Notes under the pieces: model-generated
Databases searched by the model: none
The model's input: the letters and a program-made list of their open reading frames with translations, nothing else
What the model was told of the DNA's origin: nothing
Source of the DNA: Flavobacterium sp.
GTDB taxonomy: Bacteria > Bacteroidota > Bacteroidia > Flavobacteriales > Flavobacteriaceae
Direction: 5' to 3'
Assembly (NCBI RefSeq): GCF_004295795.1
Contig: NZ_SEBR01000027.1
Location: forward strand, 1 to 64,000
Length of the DNA: 64,000 nucleotides
Shown: positions 53,186-62,131 of the stretch, one piece after another
How positions within the stretch are numbered: position 1 is the first letter of the stretch
How the letters are laid out: every line of letters starts with the position of its first letter
Position numbers and translations under genes: made by a program

Positions 53186-53593
53186 ATGAACGAAATTGCC
53201 AAATACCTGAAAGTCAATCCGGATAAAATGTATTTGCGATTGACATTGCTGTTCTTTGCCGGATGGCTTTTTTTCAAAGGTCCGGCGCGGTGGTTCCTGA
53301 GTGGGAAATTCGAAAATGTCGATCATTTGCTTGGCGTCGCTCCGAATTTTTTCGCGGCCACTGCTTTGGTGCTTTGGGTAACTTATGCCACTAGCGCGAA
53401 ATCCTTGGTGAGTTTTGTTTGCGTAATCCTCATTTTGTCATTGGGCGAATTCGTACAAACATTCATGTCGACCCAAACAGCTGACGTCATGGATATTCTA
53501 GCCAGTTTTTGTGGTGGGTTTTTAGGATTGGGAATTGTGGAAGCTAGGCGGTTTTGGGTCGCGAAGCGCAGCGAGCGACCTCGTGGAATATAG
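53186..53593 (+). CDS. Small membrane protein, DUF2809/VanZ-like
   Basis: The 135-residue protein has about four hydrophobic helices and a conserved-looking ADVMDILASFCGGFLG near the end, as in VanZ-like and DUF2809 proteins. Function unknown. It lies 56 nt after the repressor gene on the same strand. A later start at MYLRLTLLFF is possible. Confidence 0.6.
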   Translation: MNEIAKYLKVNPDKMYLRLTLLFFAGWLFFKGPARWFLSGKFENVDHLLGVAPNFFAATALVLWVTYATSAKSLVSFVCVILILSLGEFVQTFMSTQTADVMDILASFCGGFLGLGIVEARRFWVAKRSERPRGI

Positions 53594-53649
53594 CGCGGAG
53601 CGCGTTGATTTAAAGCCCGTGCCAATTCGAACAATAATTGTCGTTTAAC

Positions 53650-54189
53650 ATGGACATTGAAAAAGCTCAAAAAGTGATCGACGAAACCGTTGGCAGTCAA
53701 TTTGTCGTCTACAAAATCGAGGATTCCGAAAAATACGGTTTCGCCCATTACAAGCATCGCGATTGCGATATGGACGACCAGCGAGGTCGTTTGGTTGGCG
53801 TCGGACCTGTGATTTTCATTAAGGAAACCGGCGAATACCGGCTTTTGGGAGCACTCGAATCTATGGATTATTTGCAGCCAGAACAGGAATGTCCAGTTGT
53901 CGTTTTGCCGTCTCTCGAAGAAATAAAAGAGAAAATTATTCGGCACAAGTTCGTAAACGACGGTGACATTTTCGATCTGCAAAGCTATTGGGAAGACAAA
54001 TTTGGCGATCCGGATATGAATCTAACTTATTACAAAGGATTCGATTTCAGGAATTTCACAAATCTCGGGTCGTCGAACAAAGATTTTCTAGCTTTCATAA
54101 AGTCGCTGTGGACCGAACTGCAACTCCCGTTCGAAATAACCGACGAAAATCAGTTGGTGCTCTCAAGAAGAAAGCTCCCAAAAATCTGA
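53650..54189 (+). CDS. Hypothetical protein, YrhB/Imm35-like N-terminus
   Basis: The 179-residue protein starts at ATG 53650. Its N-terminal half (YKIEDSEKYGFAHY, then GRLVGVGPVIFIKETGEYR) resembles the YrhB/immunity 35 domain, and the remainder is acidic and unrecognised. If correct it could neutralise a toxin, but none is adjacent. The assignment rests on a short pattern and could be wrong. Confidence 0.5.
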   Translation: MDIEKAQKVIDETVGSQFVVYKIEDSEKYGFAHYKHRDCDMDDQRGRLVGVGPVIFIKETGEYRLLGALESMDYLQPEQECPVVVLPSLEEIKEKIIRHKFVNDGDIFDLQSYWEDKFGDPDMNLTYYKGFDFRNFTNLGSSNKDFLAFIKSLWTELQLPFEITDENQLVLSRRKLPKI

Positions 54190-54214
54190 TGATCATTGTT
54201 GACTTTGGGAAAAC

Positions 54215-54853
54215 TCACGGAACCAAATACAGGAAAACCCCGAAAAAGTGGAAAGCGCTGCCGCCCAAAACGAACAGGTGCCAAATCGCGTGATAATACG
54301 GACGATTGCCTTTGGCGTAAAAATAAATTCCCAAAGTATAACTTATACCGCCGGCGAGAATCAGCCATAACGCGCCTGGATTCACGGTTTCGAGAAGTGG
54401 CTTGATCGCGACGATCGCCATCCAGCCCATCAAGCCGTAAAGGACAAGCGAAAGTTTTTCGGAGTGGCGCAAAGGCGAAAACTTGAAGATAAAACCCGCA
54501 ATCACGAAAGCCCAACTCAACCCGAATAAAATCCAGCCCCAAGTGCCGCGAAGTCCTAAAAGTGCGACCGGCGTGTAAGTTCCGGCGATTAGCAGGTAAA
54601 TGCACAAGTGGTCGATTCTTTGAAAAATCCTTTTCCAGCGCAATTTGGTCATGGCGTGATAAATCGTCGAGGCCGAATAGAGCAAAATCAAGCTCAGTCC
54701 AAAAACGGAAGAAGCCACGACATCGATGGTCTTGCCGCCTTTTGCCGAAAACACGATCATGAAAACCGCCGCGACAATAGCTAGCATCGCGCCCAATCCG
54801 TGGGTAAGGACGTTCCAGAATTCCTCTTTGGCGCGGTTTCTCTTGAGCAACAT
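54215..54853 (-). CDS. trhA: Hemolysin III family (PAQR-type) membrane protein
   Basis: The 212-residue protein has seven hydrophobic helices and the family motifs ILLYSASTIYHAMTKLRW, RIDHLCIYLLIAGTYTPVAL and NRPYYHAIWHLFVLGGSAFH, whose His, Ser and Asp residues form the metal site of PAQR-like hydrolases. It is thought to act in membrane lipid homeostasis. The start at 54853 is preferred, and an ATG 13 codons upstream is possible. Confidence 0.88.
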   Translation of the reverse strand: MLLKRNRAKEEFWNVLTHGLGAMLAIVAAVFMIVFSAKGGKTIDVVASSVFGLSLILLYSASTIYHAMTKLRWKRIFQRIDHLCIYLLIAGTYTPVALLGLRGTWGWILFGLSWAFVIAGFIFKFSPLRHSEKLSLVLYGLMGWMAIVAIKPLLETVNPGALWLILAGGISYTLGIYFYAKGNRPYYHAIWHLFVLGGSAFHFFGVFLYLVP

Positions 54854-54954
54854 GACTTTGTGTTTGGGCGTAAATTTAAGGATTGGAACCAAAAGCGGGT
54901 TTTAAGGAAAGTATAAAGTTTGGTTCGAAAATCGGAATTTGTCGCTTTTACCAA

Positions 54955-55110
54955 ACCCTAGCCCCGATTTGAGCGGAAAGCTTTGACGGGCGAAACCGCA
55001 TTTTTTGCCGGACGGCCAAAGCGACCGAAGGAAGCTCTTGGGCGGCCTTGCAAAAAAGCGGTTTTGCCGGCAAACTTGCAGCGGAAGCGGGAGATTGCTC
55101 CTTATATTCG
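54955..55110 (+). repeat. Dispersed hairpin repeat, copy 5
   Basis: The core AGCGACCGAAGGAAGCTC is at 55020-55037. The arms AAACCGCATTTTTTGC and GCAAAAAAGCGGTTT pair with one gap. Outer blocks are AGCCCCGATTTGAGCGGAAAG and GCGGAAGCGGGAGATTGCTCC. This is the most complete copy and closest to the intergenic element I recall as common in Flavobacterium genomes. Confidence 0.8.
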
Positions 55111-55136
55111 GAAACGCCGCGGAAGTAGTGGTAGAC

Positions 55137-55250
55137 GCAGAAGCAGTTGCAGTTGCAGTGGCAGAAGCAGTTGCAGTTGCAGTTGCAGTAGCAGTGGCAG
55201 AAGCAGTAGCAGTTGAAGAAGCAGTGGCAGTGGCAGAAGCACTGGCAGAA
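55137..55250. repeat. Hexanucleotide tandem repeat (GCAGNN)19
   Basis: Nineteen six-base units, mostly GCAGTT, GCAGTG and GCAGAA with two variants (GAAGAA and GCACTG), run without a break for 114 bp. It ends 114 bp before parA. Such tracts can vary in length by replication slippage. Confidence 0.92.
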
Positions 55251-55310
55251 CCAACGATAGAAGCAGTTACGCCTGTCTCAAAACTTTACTTTTCTGTTAA
55301 CAACTAACCC

Positions 55311-55340
55311 TTGAATAACCCGCAAATAATTGTATTTTTA
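55311..55340 (+). promoter_or_regulatory. Probable parA promoter (TTG-N19-TATTTTTA)
   Basis: TTG at 55311-55313 and TATTTTTA at 55333-55340 are 19 nt apart. The -7 element differs from TAnnTTTG only in its last base. It lies 24 nt upstream of the parA ATG. Confidence 0.55.
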
Positions 55341-55364
55341 CGGCTCAAATTTTGAAACTGATTC

Positions 55365-56129
55365 ATGGGTAAAATCATAGCCATCGCCAACCAGAAAGGC
55401 GGTGTTGGAAAGACGACGACTTCGGTCAACTTGGCCGCCGCGCTTGGTGTTCTCGAAAAGAAAGTATTGCTTATCGACGCCGATCCGCAGGCAAATGCCG
55501 GTTCGGGTCTCGGGCTTGACATCGAGAACGTGACCAAAGGTACTTACCAACTTCTGGAACACAGCGTCACGGCTGACGAGGCGACGGTCGCTACCAGTTC
55601 GCCAAACGTGTCGATGATTCCGGCCCATATTGACCTTGTCGCGATCGAAATCGAGCTTGTCGACAAGGAAAACCGCGAGTATATGCTCAAACAAGCGCTT
55701 GTGGAAACTAAGGAAAAGTACGATTACATCCTGATCGATTGCGCGCCATCGCTGGGTCTGCTCACTTTGAACGCATTGACGGCCGCCGATTCTGTGGTAA
55801 TTCCGATACAGTGTGAATATTTCGCGCTCGAAGGTTTGGGCAAATTGCTCAACACGATCAAAAGTGTGCAGAAAATACACAATCCGGAGCTTGACATCGA
55901 AGGTTTGTTGCTTACGATGTACGATTCACGTCTGCGTTTGAGCAATCAGGTCGTGGAAGAAGTGCAGAAACATTTTGGGGACATGGTTTTCGACACGATA
56001 ATCCAGAGAAACGTCAAGCTGAGCGAGGCGCCGAGTTATGGCGAAAGTATCATCAACTATGACGCGACGAGTAAAGGTGCAACGAATTACCTGCATCTTG
56101 CACAAGAAATCATCAAGAAAAACAGTTAA
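55365..56129 (+). CDS. parA: ParA-family chromosome partition ATPase
   Basis: The 254-residue ATPase has the deviant Walker A KGGVGKTTT at 11-19, LLIDADPQANA and DYILIDCAPSLGLLT, as in chromosomal ParA/Soj. With ParB it moves origin regions apart. parB starts 6 nt downstream. Confidence 0.95.
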   Translation: MGKIIAIANQKGGVGKTTTSVNLAAALGVLEKKVLLIDADPQANAGSGLGLDIENVTKGTYQLLEHSVTADEATVATSSPNVSMIPAHIDLVAIEIELVDKENREYMLKQALVETKEKYDYILIDCAPSLGLLTLNALTAADSVVIPIQCEYFALEGLGKLLNTIKSVQKIHNPELDIEGLLLTMYDSRLRLSNQVVEEVQKHFGDMVFDTIIQRNVKLSEAPSYGESIINYDATSKGATNYLHLAQEIIKKNS

Positions 56130-56135
56130 GATTCA

Positions 56136-57035
56136 ATGGCACAGGCTATCAAAAAACAGGCGTTGGGACGGGGTTTATCGGCCTTGCTCAAAGATCCGGA
56201 GAACAATATACAATCGGTTGACGACAAGAATGCCGACAAGGTAATCGGGAACATCATCGAACTCGAACTCGACCTGATCGAGATCAATCCGTTCCAGCCG
56301 CGCTCGAATTTCAATGAAGAAGCGCTTCAGGAATTGGCGACATCGATTCGCGAACTTGGTGTTATCCAACCTATTACCGTCAGAAAAACAGACTTCAACA
56401 AATACCAGCTCATTTCGGGTGAACGCCGTTTGCGCGCCTCGAAATTGTCAGGTTTGACGTCAATTCCGGCCTATATCAGAATCGCGAACGACAACGATTC
56501 CCTTACGATGGCTTTGGTGGAAAACATCCAGCGCCACGATTTGGATCCGATAGAAATCGCGCTTTCGTATCAGCGTTTGATCGATGAAATCCAATTGACG
56601 CAAGAGCAAATGAGCGATCGCGTCGGAAAAAAACGTTCTACGATCGCGAATTATCTGCGTTTGCTCAAACTCGATCCGATTATCCAGACGGGAATCCGCG
56701 ACGGTTTCATTTCGATGGGACACGGACGCGCGATCATCAATATCGAGGATCACGACGCCCAGACCGACATTTATCACAAGATCATCAGCCAAAATCTTTC
56801 GGTTCGCGAAACTGAGGAATTGGTTCGGAATTACCACGAAAGCCAGAAGCCGAAATCTGCAAAGTCGAAATCGACCGGTTTTTCTGTGGATGTCGACGAT
56901 AAAAAGGCGATTGCTGCTTACTTCGGAGCCAAAGTCGACGTGAAAGTCGCGGCCAACGGAAAAGGCAAGATCACGATCCCTTTCCATTCGGAAGAAGATT
57001 TCAACCGCATCGTCAAACTAATGCAAGGCTCTTGA
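56136..57035 (+). CDS. parB: ParB-family DNA-binding CTPase
   Basis: The 299-residue protein has NPFQPRSNFNEEALQELATSI, the CTP-binding block ISGERRLRASK, the ENIQRHDLDPIEIALSYQRL and helix-turn-helix region (LTQEQMSDRVGKKRSTIANYLR), and a C-terminal dimer domain. It binds parS and spreads as a clamp. No exact parS palindrome was seen in the window. Confidence 0.95.
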   Translation: MAQAIKKQALGRGLSALLKDPENNIQSVDDKNADKVIGNIIELELDLIEINPFQPRSNFNEEALQELATSIRELGVIQPITVRKTDFNKYQLISGERRLRASKLSGLTSIPAYIRIANDNDSLTMALVENIQRHDLDPIEIALSYQRLIDEIQLTQEQMSDRVGKKRSTIANYLRLLKLDPIIQTGIRDGFISMGHGRAIINIEDHDAQTDIYHKIISQNLSVRETEELVRNYHESQKPKSAKSKSTGFSVDVDDKKAIAAYFGAKVDVKVAANGKGKITIPFHSEEDFNRIVKLMQGS

Positions 57036-57586
57036 GATTCTCGGTTTTCATAGCGATTTTGTTGTTTTCGGCTTTTTCGGTTTCGGCCCAGAAAGTCCAG
57101 GAAGGCAAATTGGCTGTCGCCGATACGACAAAATCGGAACCGATCGATCCGCTGCGGCCGACGAAAGCTTCGTTCTATTCGGCTCTCGTTCCGGGATTGG
57201 GTCAGGTCTACAACAAAAAATACTGGAAAGTGCCTTTGGTCTACGCGGCCATCGGAACGAGCCTTTACTTCTACTCCGACCAAAATACCAAGTACAAGAA
57301 AGTGCGCGATGCCTACAAAAGGCGTTTGGCGGGTTATTACGATGACGAATACGAATTTCTCGACAACCAACGTCTGATTTCGGCCCAAAGAGGTTACAAA
57401 AAAAATCGCGAATATTCGATGTTGTTCGTCGTCGGATTTTATGTCCTGAACATTGTCGATGCCAACATTGATGCGCACTTGAAACAATTCAATGTGAGTG
57501 ACGACCTGACTTTTCAGCCTGATCTGATCCAGTCGGACGTGTATTCGAAACCATCGGTCGGCGTTACCATAAACTACAGATTCTAG
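57032..57586 (+). CDS. DUF5683 exported/membrane protein (TTG start)
   Basis: The 184-residue protein appears to start at a TTG that overlaps the parB stop (57032-57035), giving a signal peptide RFSVFIAILLFSAFSVSAQ. No ATG occurs in this frame before the conserved part. DUF5683 features are KASFYSALVPGLGQVYNKKYWKVPLVYAAIG and two further hydrophobic stretches. The family sits between parB and dapB in many Bacteroidota. Function unknown. Confidence 0.8.
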   Translation: MRFSVFIAILLFSAFSVSAQKVQEGKLAVADTTKSEPIDPLRPTKASFYSALVPGLGQVYNKKYWKVPLVYAAIGTSLYFYSDQNTKYKKVRDAYKRRLAGYYDDEYEFLDNQRLISAQRGYKKNREYSMLFVVGFYVLNIVDANIDAHLKQFNVSDDLTFQPDLIQSDVYSKPSVGVTINYRF

Positions 57587-58285
57587 ATGAAAATAGCGCT
57601 TTTGGGATATGGCAAAATGGGCCAGATAATCGAGCGTATCGCTTTGGAACGCGGTCACGAAATCGTGTTGAAAAAACGCAGTCAAGATATTTACGACGGT
57701 CTTGAAAACGCCGATGTCGCCATTGATTTCAGCGTTCCCGATTCGGCTGTGGACAATATCTCGGCTTGTCTCGAACGCGGAATTCCAGTGATTTCCGGTA
57801 CGACAGGTTGGCTTGACCACTTTCGTAAAGTCGTCGAATTGTGCGAAAGCAAAAACGGCGCTTTCCTTTACGGATCGAACTTCAGCCTTGGCGTGAACCT
57901 GTTTTTCAACCTGAACGAATATCTCGCGAAAATGATGGCGAAATTCCCTGAATACAAAGTTCAGATGGAAGAAATACACCATACGCAAAAACTAGACGCA
58001 CCAAGCGGGACCGCGATTTCACTGGCAAAAGACATCATCGAGAATTCCGATTATTCGAGTTGGGCTTTGGCCGATGCGAAACAGGACGAAATCCTGATCG
58101 ATGCCAAACGGATCGAAAACGTCCCCGGAACGCATACGGTTTCCTATGAATCACAAGTGGACAAAATCGAGATCACGCACATCGCCCACAGCCGCGAGGG
58201 TTTTGCTTACGGCGCGGTAATCGCCTCGGAATGGCTCGTCGGGAAAACCGGCGTCTTTTCAATGAAGGACGTACTCGAACTTTAA
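57587..58285 (+). CDS. dapB: 4-hydroxy-tetrahydrodipicolinate reductase
   Basis: The 232-residue enzyme reduces HTPA in lysine and diaminopimelate synthesis. It has the NAD(P)-binding GYGKMGQIIE, the substrate region ISGTTGW and the EEIHHTQKLDAPSGTA block with the catalytic His pair and Lys. The start follows the DUF5683 stop directly. Confidence 0.95.
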   Translation: MKIALLGYGKMGQIIERIALERGHEIVLKKRSQDIYDGLENADVAIDFSVPDSAVDNISACLERGIPVISGTTGWLDHFRKVVELCESKNGAFLYGSNFSLGVNLFFNLNEYLAKMMAKFPEYKVQMEEIHHTQKLDAPSGTAISLAKDIIENSDYSSWALADAKQDEILIDAKRIENVPGTHTVSYESQVDKIEITHIAHSREGFAYGAVIASEWLVGKTGVFSMKDVLEL

Positions 58286-58348
58286 AATTATCTTAAATTG
58301 GTAACGCGTCGGAGACAAAGCCGACTTACGCATAAAATCTGAACGAAT

Positions 58349-60052
58349 ATGACCCTTACTCATTGGTTGATCCTTTTCCTGATCGTGCAGATCGTACATT
58401 TCGCAGGAACGTGGAAATTGTATGAAGCTGCCGGCAGAAAGCGCTGGGAAGCCGCGATTCCGGTTTACAACGCCATCGTGCTTATGAAAATCATCAATCG
58501 CCCTGCCTACTGGACGATCTTGCTTTTCGTGCCTGTGGTGAATCTGATCATGTTTCCCGTGGTTTGGGTGGAAACACTTCGCGCCTTCGGAAGAAGTTCG
58601 ACGACAGACACTTTCCTGGGCATTTTCACCTTCGGACTTTACATTTATTACATCAACTACACACAACCGCTCAACCACATTCCGGATCGCGAATTGCGCT
58701 CGAAGTCTAAAGTTGGGGAAACGGTTTCCTCTTTGCTTTTCGCGGTTGTCGTTGCGACTTTGGTACATACTTATGTGATGCAGCCGTTCACGATTCCTTC
58801 GCCTTCACTGGAAAAAACGCTGTTGGTCGGCGATTTTCTTTTCGTGAGCAAATACAACTATGGAGCGCGCACGCCTTCTACGACCGTGGCTTTTCCGATG
58901 GTTCACGACACCATTCCGATCGTCAATAAAAAGTCGTATTCGAGATGGCCGCAATTGCCGAGTTTCCGTTTTCCGGGTTTCGAAAAACCAGAGAAAAACG
59001 ACATCGTGGTGTTCAACTGGCCAGCCGATACGGTAACCAAATTCTTTGATGCTTCGACGCCTGGCGTAGACAAACCCATAGACAAAAAGTCAAATTACGT
59101 AAAACGCTGCGTGGGAGCACCTGGCGACAGTTTATCGATCCGCGACGGTTTCGTTTACATCAACGGAAAGGAGCTTAAGTTGTCAGATCGCGCAAAACCT
59201 CAGTATGTGCACAAAGTTTATTCGAAAAGAGGTGTTCCGACGCCTTTGATCATCGCTGCAGGTTCCACCGAATTCGATCGTTTTTTCGAGATTCCGCGTC
59301 CGAATCCGCAACAGGCCGAGGCTTTGCGCCCTTACTTGAAAGGTGTTCAGGAACTTTCGGCGACTTCGCTGAGACTCACGACAGATCAACACGGATTTCC
59401 GTCCAATGTCCTGAAGGAAATCGGCTTGACCGCAAATGAGGTCTACAATTATGAAGTCGATGTGAACCTGACTTTGCCCGGAGCCGAGAAACTGCGCGCC
59501 AACAAGACCGAAATCGACTCTGTTGTAAGAATCGTCCTTCCGAAATCTCAAGCCGAATTGAGCGACGTTTTTCCGAAAGGTTACACGAATTGGAGCATCG
59601 ACAATTACGGTCCGCTTTACATTCCCGAGGCCGGAAAAACCGTTGCCTTGACGCGTGAGACGCTTCCGTTCTACAAAAAAGTCATCACGACTTATGAAGG
59701 AAACGACCTCAAAGTGAACGGAGACGAGATCCTGATAAACGGCGCGCCAGCCAAAACCTACACGTTCAAACAGGATTACTATTATATGATGGGCGACAAC
59801 CGACATAAGTCGGAAGACAGCCGTTATTGGGGTTTTGTGCCCGAAAATCACATCGTTGGGAAACCGGTTTTCATTTGGCTAAGCGTTAACGCCGATGGTA
59901 GCGGATTGAACAAAATTCGCTGGAATCGCATGTTTACGACAGTTGGTGGCGACGGGGAACCAATTTCCTATTTCAAATTTTTCCTGATCGCGCTAGGACT
60001 TTATGTCGTGGCTTCGTTCTTCGTCAAAAAGAAAAAGCCAGCCGAATCGTAA
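58349..60052 (+). CDS. lepB: Signal peptidase I, extended form
   Basis: The 567-residue enzyme cuts signal peptides from exported proteins. An N-terminal membrane domain of about 115 residues (DUF5684-like helices) precedes the peptidase, with Ser153 in IPSPSLEKTL and Lys252 in YVKRCVGAPGDS as the catalytic dyad. A long insertion separates these from the C-terminal block GDNRHKSEDSRYWGFVP. It is much longer than E. coli LepB, but this size is normal in Flavobacteria. Its stop overlaps the wbqC-type start. Confidence 0.92.
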   Translation: MTLTHWLILFLIVQIVHFAGTWKLYEAAGRKRWEAAIPVYNAIVLMKIINRPAYWTILLFVPVVNLIMFPVVWVETLRAFGRSSTTDTFLGIFTFGLYIYYINYTQPLNHIPDRELRSKSKVGETVSSLLFAVVVATLVHTYVMQPFTIPSPSLEKTLLVGDFLFVSKYNYGARTPSTTVAFPMVHDTIPIVNKKSYSRWPQLPSFRFPGFEKPEKNDIVVFNWPADTVTKFFDASTPGVDKPIDKKSNYVKRCVGAPGDSLSIRDGFVYINGKELKLSDRAKPQYVHKVYSKRGVPTPLIIAAGSTEFDRFFEIPRPNPQQAEALRPYLKGVQELSATSLRLTTDQHGFPSNVLKEIGLTANEVYNYEVDVNLTLPGAEKLRANKTEIDSVVRIVLPKSQAELSDVFPKGYTNWSIDNYGPLYIPEAGKTVALTRETLPFYKKVITTYEGNDLKVNGDEILINGAPAKTYTFKQDYYYMMGDNRHKSEDSRYWGFVPENHIVGKPVFIWLSVNADGSGLNKIRWNRMFTTVGGDGEPISYFKFFLIALGLYVVASFFVKKKKPAES

Positions 60053-60675
60053 TGGATGTTTTGCTCTATCCGACGTATTTCCCGTCAATCAGTCACTTTG
60101 TAGGTGTTGCCCAAACCGATTCGTTCGTTTTGGAAGTCGAGGACAATTTCCAGAAACAGACCAACCGAAACCGCATGTACATTTACAGCCCGAACGGTCG
60201 GCAATTGCTGAACGTTCCGGTGAAACACACGAGCGCGGCCGGACATCAGAAAACAAAAGACATCCGCATCGAAAAGAATTTCGATTGGCAGAAATTGCAC
60301 TTCAAATCACTTGAGGCCGCATACAGAAGTTCCCCGTTTTTCGAATATTACGAAGACGAGATCGCTCCTATTTTTTTCAGGAAACAACCGTTTTTGCTCG
60401 ATTTGAACTTTCAGGCGCTGGAAGTCGTGCACAAATGTCTGGGCTTGCCTTTCGACCACAAAAAAACCGAGGAATATTTTCACGAAGTTGCCAATGTAAA
60501 CGATTTGCGTTCGTTGGCAAACGGCAAAAAGGACGAAAACCAATTTGAGCAATACACTCAGGTTTTTGGTGATAAGGCTGGGTTTCTGAACAACTTGAGC
60601 ATTCTCGATTTGTTGTTTAACGAAGGCCGATATGCGCTGGATTATTTGAAGCGACAAACCTTGATCGTTCCATAA
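60052..60675 (+). CDS. WbqC-family protein
   Basis: The 207-residue protein opens with LYPTYFPSISHFVGVAQTD, the WbqC pattern, and has SPNGRQLLNVPVKH and WQKLHFKSLEAAYRSSPFFEYYED. WbqC proteins are found in glycan and signal-peptidase neighbourhoods, with no proven reaction. It overlaps the lepB stop by 1 nt and converges on the next gene 2 nt away. Confidence 0.85.
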   Translation: MDVLLYPTYFPSISHFVGVAQTDSFVLEVEDNFQKQTNRNRMYIYSPNGRQLLNVPVKHTSAAGHQKTKDIRIEKNFDWQKLHFKSLEAAYRSSPFFEYYEDEIAPIFFRKQPFLLDLNFQALEVVHKCLGLPFDHKKTEEYFHEVANVNDLRSLANGKKDENQFEQYTQVFGDKAGFLNNLSILDLLFNEGRYALDYLKRQTLIVP

Positions 60676-60677
60676 TT

Positions 60678-61073
60678 TCAGTTGCCAAAAGTGCCATTTT
60701 TCAAAAGTTCGGCGTAAATCTCACTGAGTTTTTCAGGCGTCGTTATTTCGATTTTATCCAATCTATAAGCCGATTTTATCCAATCGAGACATTTGTTTAG
60801 ATCGTCGGATAAAAAACTGTCTGAAGATGCGTCACTTTCCGGATCGAGATCATTAACGGTTTCAAACGACAAAACGTCAGTGAAAACTTCATCGCCTTGA
60901 TTGAGCGATCGGATTAATTTTGCGCGAAATCCATTTTTGTGCTTTTCGAGTAAAACCCAATCGAAAGTTTCCGATTCAAAGAAAACATCGGCCTTGACAA
61001 AAACCGCGAGTTTTCTTCCGAGTTTCAGATAAAGAGCGGCCTTTTCGCTTGTTATTTGGCTGTTGGTATCCAA
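60678..61073 (-). CDS. Hypothetical protein
   Basis: The 131-residue acidic protein is not recognised. It has no signal peptide or membrane helix, and the middle is a Ser/Asp-rich linker (LDPESDASSDSFLSDDLNK). It is the last gene of the minus-strand operon running from mutL through the two rhomboids and the phosphatase, and starts 4 nt after the latter's stop. Confidence 0.6.
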   Translation of the reverse strand: MDTNSQITSEKAALYLKLGRKLAVFVKADVFFESETFDWVLLEKHKNGFRAKLIRSLNQGDEVFTDVLSFETVNDLDPESDASSDSFLSDDLNKCLDWIKSAYRLDKIEITTPEKLSEIYAELLKNGTFGN

Positions 61074-61077
61074 TTGC

Positions 61078-62130
61078 TTATTGCCTGACTTCCAAACGCG
61101 TCAAAATTGGATAATGGTCCGAATTCTCGAACTCTGAGAAATTCGCGAAAGCCTTGACATGAAACTTCGGATCGGCAAAAATATAGTCGATTCTCGCAGG
61201 ATAATACTTGAATTTGTACGTCTGCCCAAATCCTTTTCCGGCTTCCTCGAAAGTGTCGTTTAGCTTGCCTTTGATGACGCGATACACATAAGAAAACGCG
61301 CTGTTGTTCATGTCGCCGCAAATTATCACGGGATATTTGCACGCGCGCCTGTGTTTTTGGATGATTTCGGCTTGTTGTTGCTGACGTTTGAAAGCTTCGG
61401 AAATACGCTTGAGGATCGCCTGGCGTTTCTTTTCATCGATCTGGTTCAGGTGATCGTTGTTGATTTCGTCCACATCCGGCGTGATCTTGACCGACTGCAA
61501 GTGCATACTGTAAACGCGAATCGTGTCTTTCCCTTTTCGGATATCGGCATAAACGACATTGTTGTTCGAATTCGGGAGTTCGAGTTTGCCTTCTTCGATG
61601 ATTGGAAATTTCGAGAAAATCGCCTGTCCGGTTTTGACCTGATTGCCTTGCATCATCACGTATTTGTGCGGATACACTTTGAGATCGACATTGGCGCGTT
61701 CCGAATATTCCTGCAAACACACGATATCGGGATTCTGTTCATTGATGAAATGCTCGATCGTCGCCCCGACGTCGTCTTTCGGAAGCCATTCGAAAAGGTT
61801 GAAAAGCCGCACGTTGTAACTCATTACCGTGAAATCTTTCTCGGAATCGGGCAAATCGATCGGTGAAAATTTATAGAATTTGGAGATGAAAGTGATTCCG
61901 GCCAAAAGCAACAATGCCGGCAAAATGATGTGCTTTTTGAGCAAAATCGCCCAATACACGAAAAAACAGGCGTTCAGAATCAGGAACATCGGCATAAACA
62001 ACGTCAGCACCGAAAGAAACGGAAACAGCTTTGGCGCCAGGAACGGCAAGACATAAGCGATCACCGTCAATATCGTAACCAGGATATTGAGCAACCACAT
62101 GAACTTGTTGAACCAAGAGAGTTTTTTCAT
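61078..62130 (-). CDS. Endonuclease/exonuclease/phosphatase-family membrane protein
   Basis: The 350-residue protein has three N-terminal hydrophobic segments (to about 85) and then an EEP domain with MSYNVRLFNLFEWL, the metal-binding Glu in CLQEYSERAN, CGDMNNSAFSYVY, IDYIFADPKF and SDHYPILTRL. It is probably a membrane-anchored phosphodiesterase or phosphatase facing the periplasm. Its start lies 1 nt after the rhomboid stop. Confidence 0.88.
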   Translation of the reverse strand: MKKLSWFNKFMWLLNILVTILTVIAYVLPFLAPKLFPFLSVLTLFMPMFLILNACFFVYWAILLKKHIILPALLLLAGITFISKFYKFSPIDLPDSEKDFTVMSYNVRLFNLFEWLPKDDVGATIEHFINEQNPDIVCLQEYSERANVDLKVYPHKYVMMQGNQVKTGQAIFSKFPIIEEGKLELPNSNNNVVYADIRKGKDTIRVYSMHLQSVKITPDVDEINNDHLNQIDEKKRQAILKRISEAFKRQQQQAEIIQKHRRACKYPVIICGDMNNSAFSYVYRVIKGKLNDTFEEAGKGFGQTYKFKYYPARIDYIFADPKFHVKAFANFSEFENSDHYPILTRLEVRQ

Positions 62131-62131
62131 A

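Larger units (their letters stand above)
54854..55364. other. Intergenic region upstream of parA
   Basis: It contains dispersed repeat copy 5 (54955-55110), a hexanucleotide tandem repeat (55137-55250) and the parA promoter. An open frame across 55005-55307 encodes a low-complexity Ala/Val/Glu tract from the repeat and is not accepted as a gene. Confidence 0.65.

Noticed and set aside
55005..55307. Open frame of about 100 residues upstream of parA
   Set aside because: Its second half is a translation of the GCAGNN tandem repeat (Ala-Val/Ala-Glu runs) and its first half lies in a dispersed repeat. Other frames across the same stretch give equally simple Ser/Cys/Arg runs.
54854..57035. parS site near parAB
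   Set aside because: I looked for a TGTTTCACGTGAAACA-like palindrome in and around the genes and found none, so no site is claimed.
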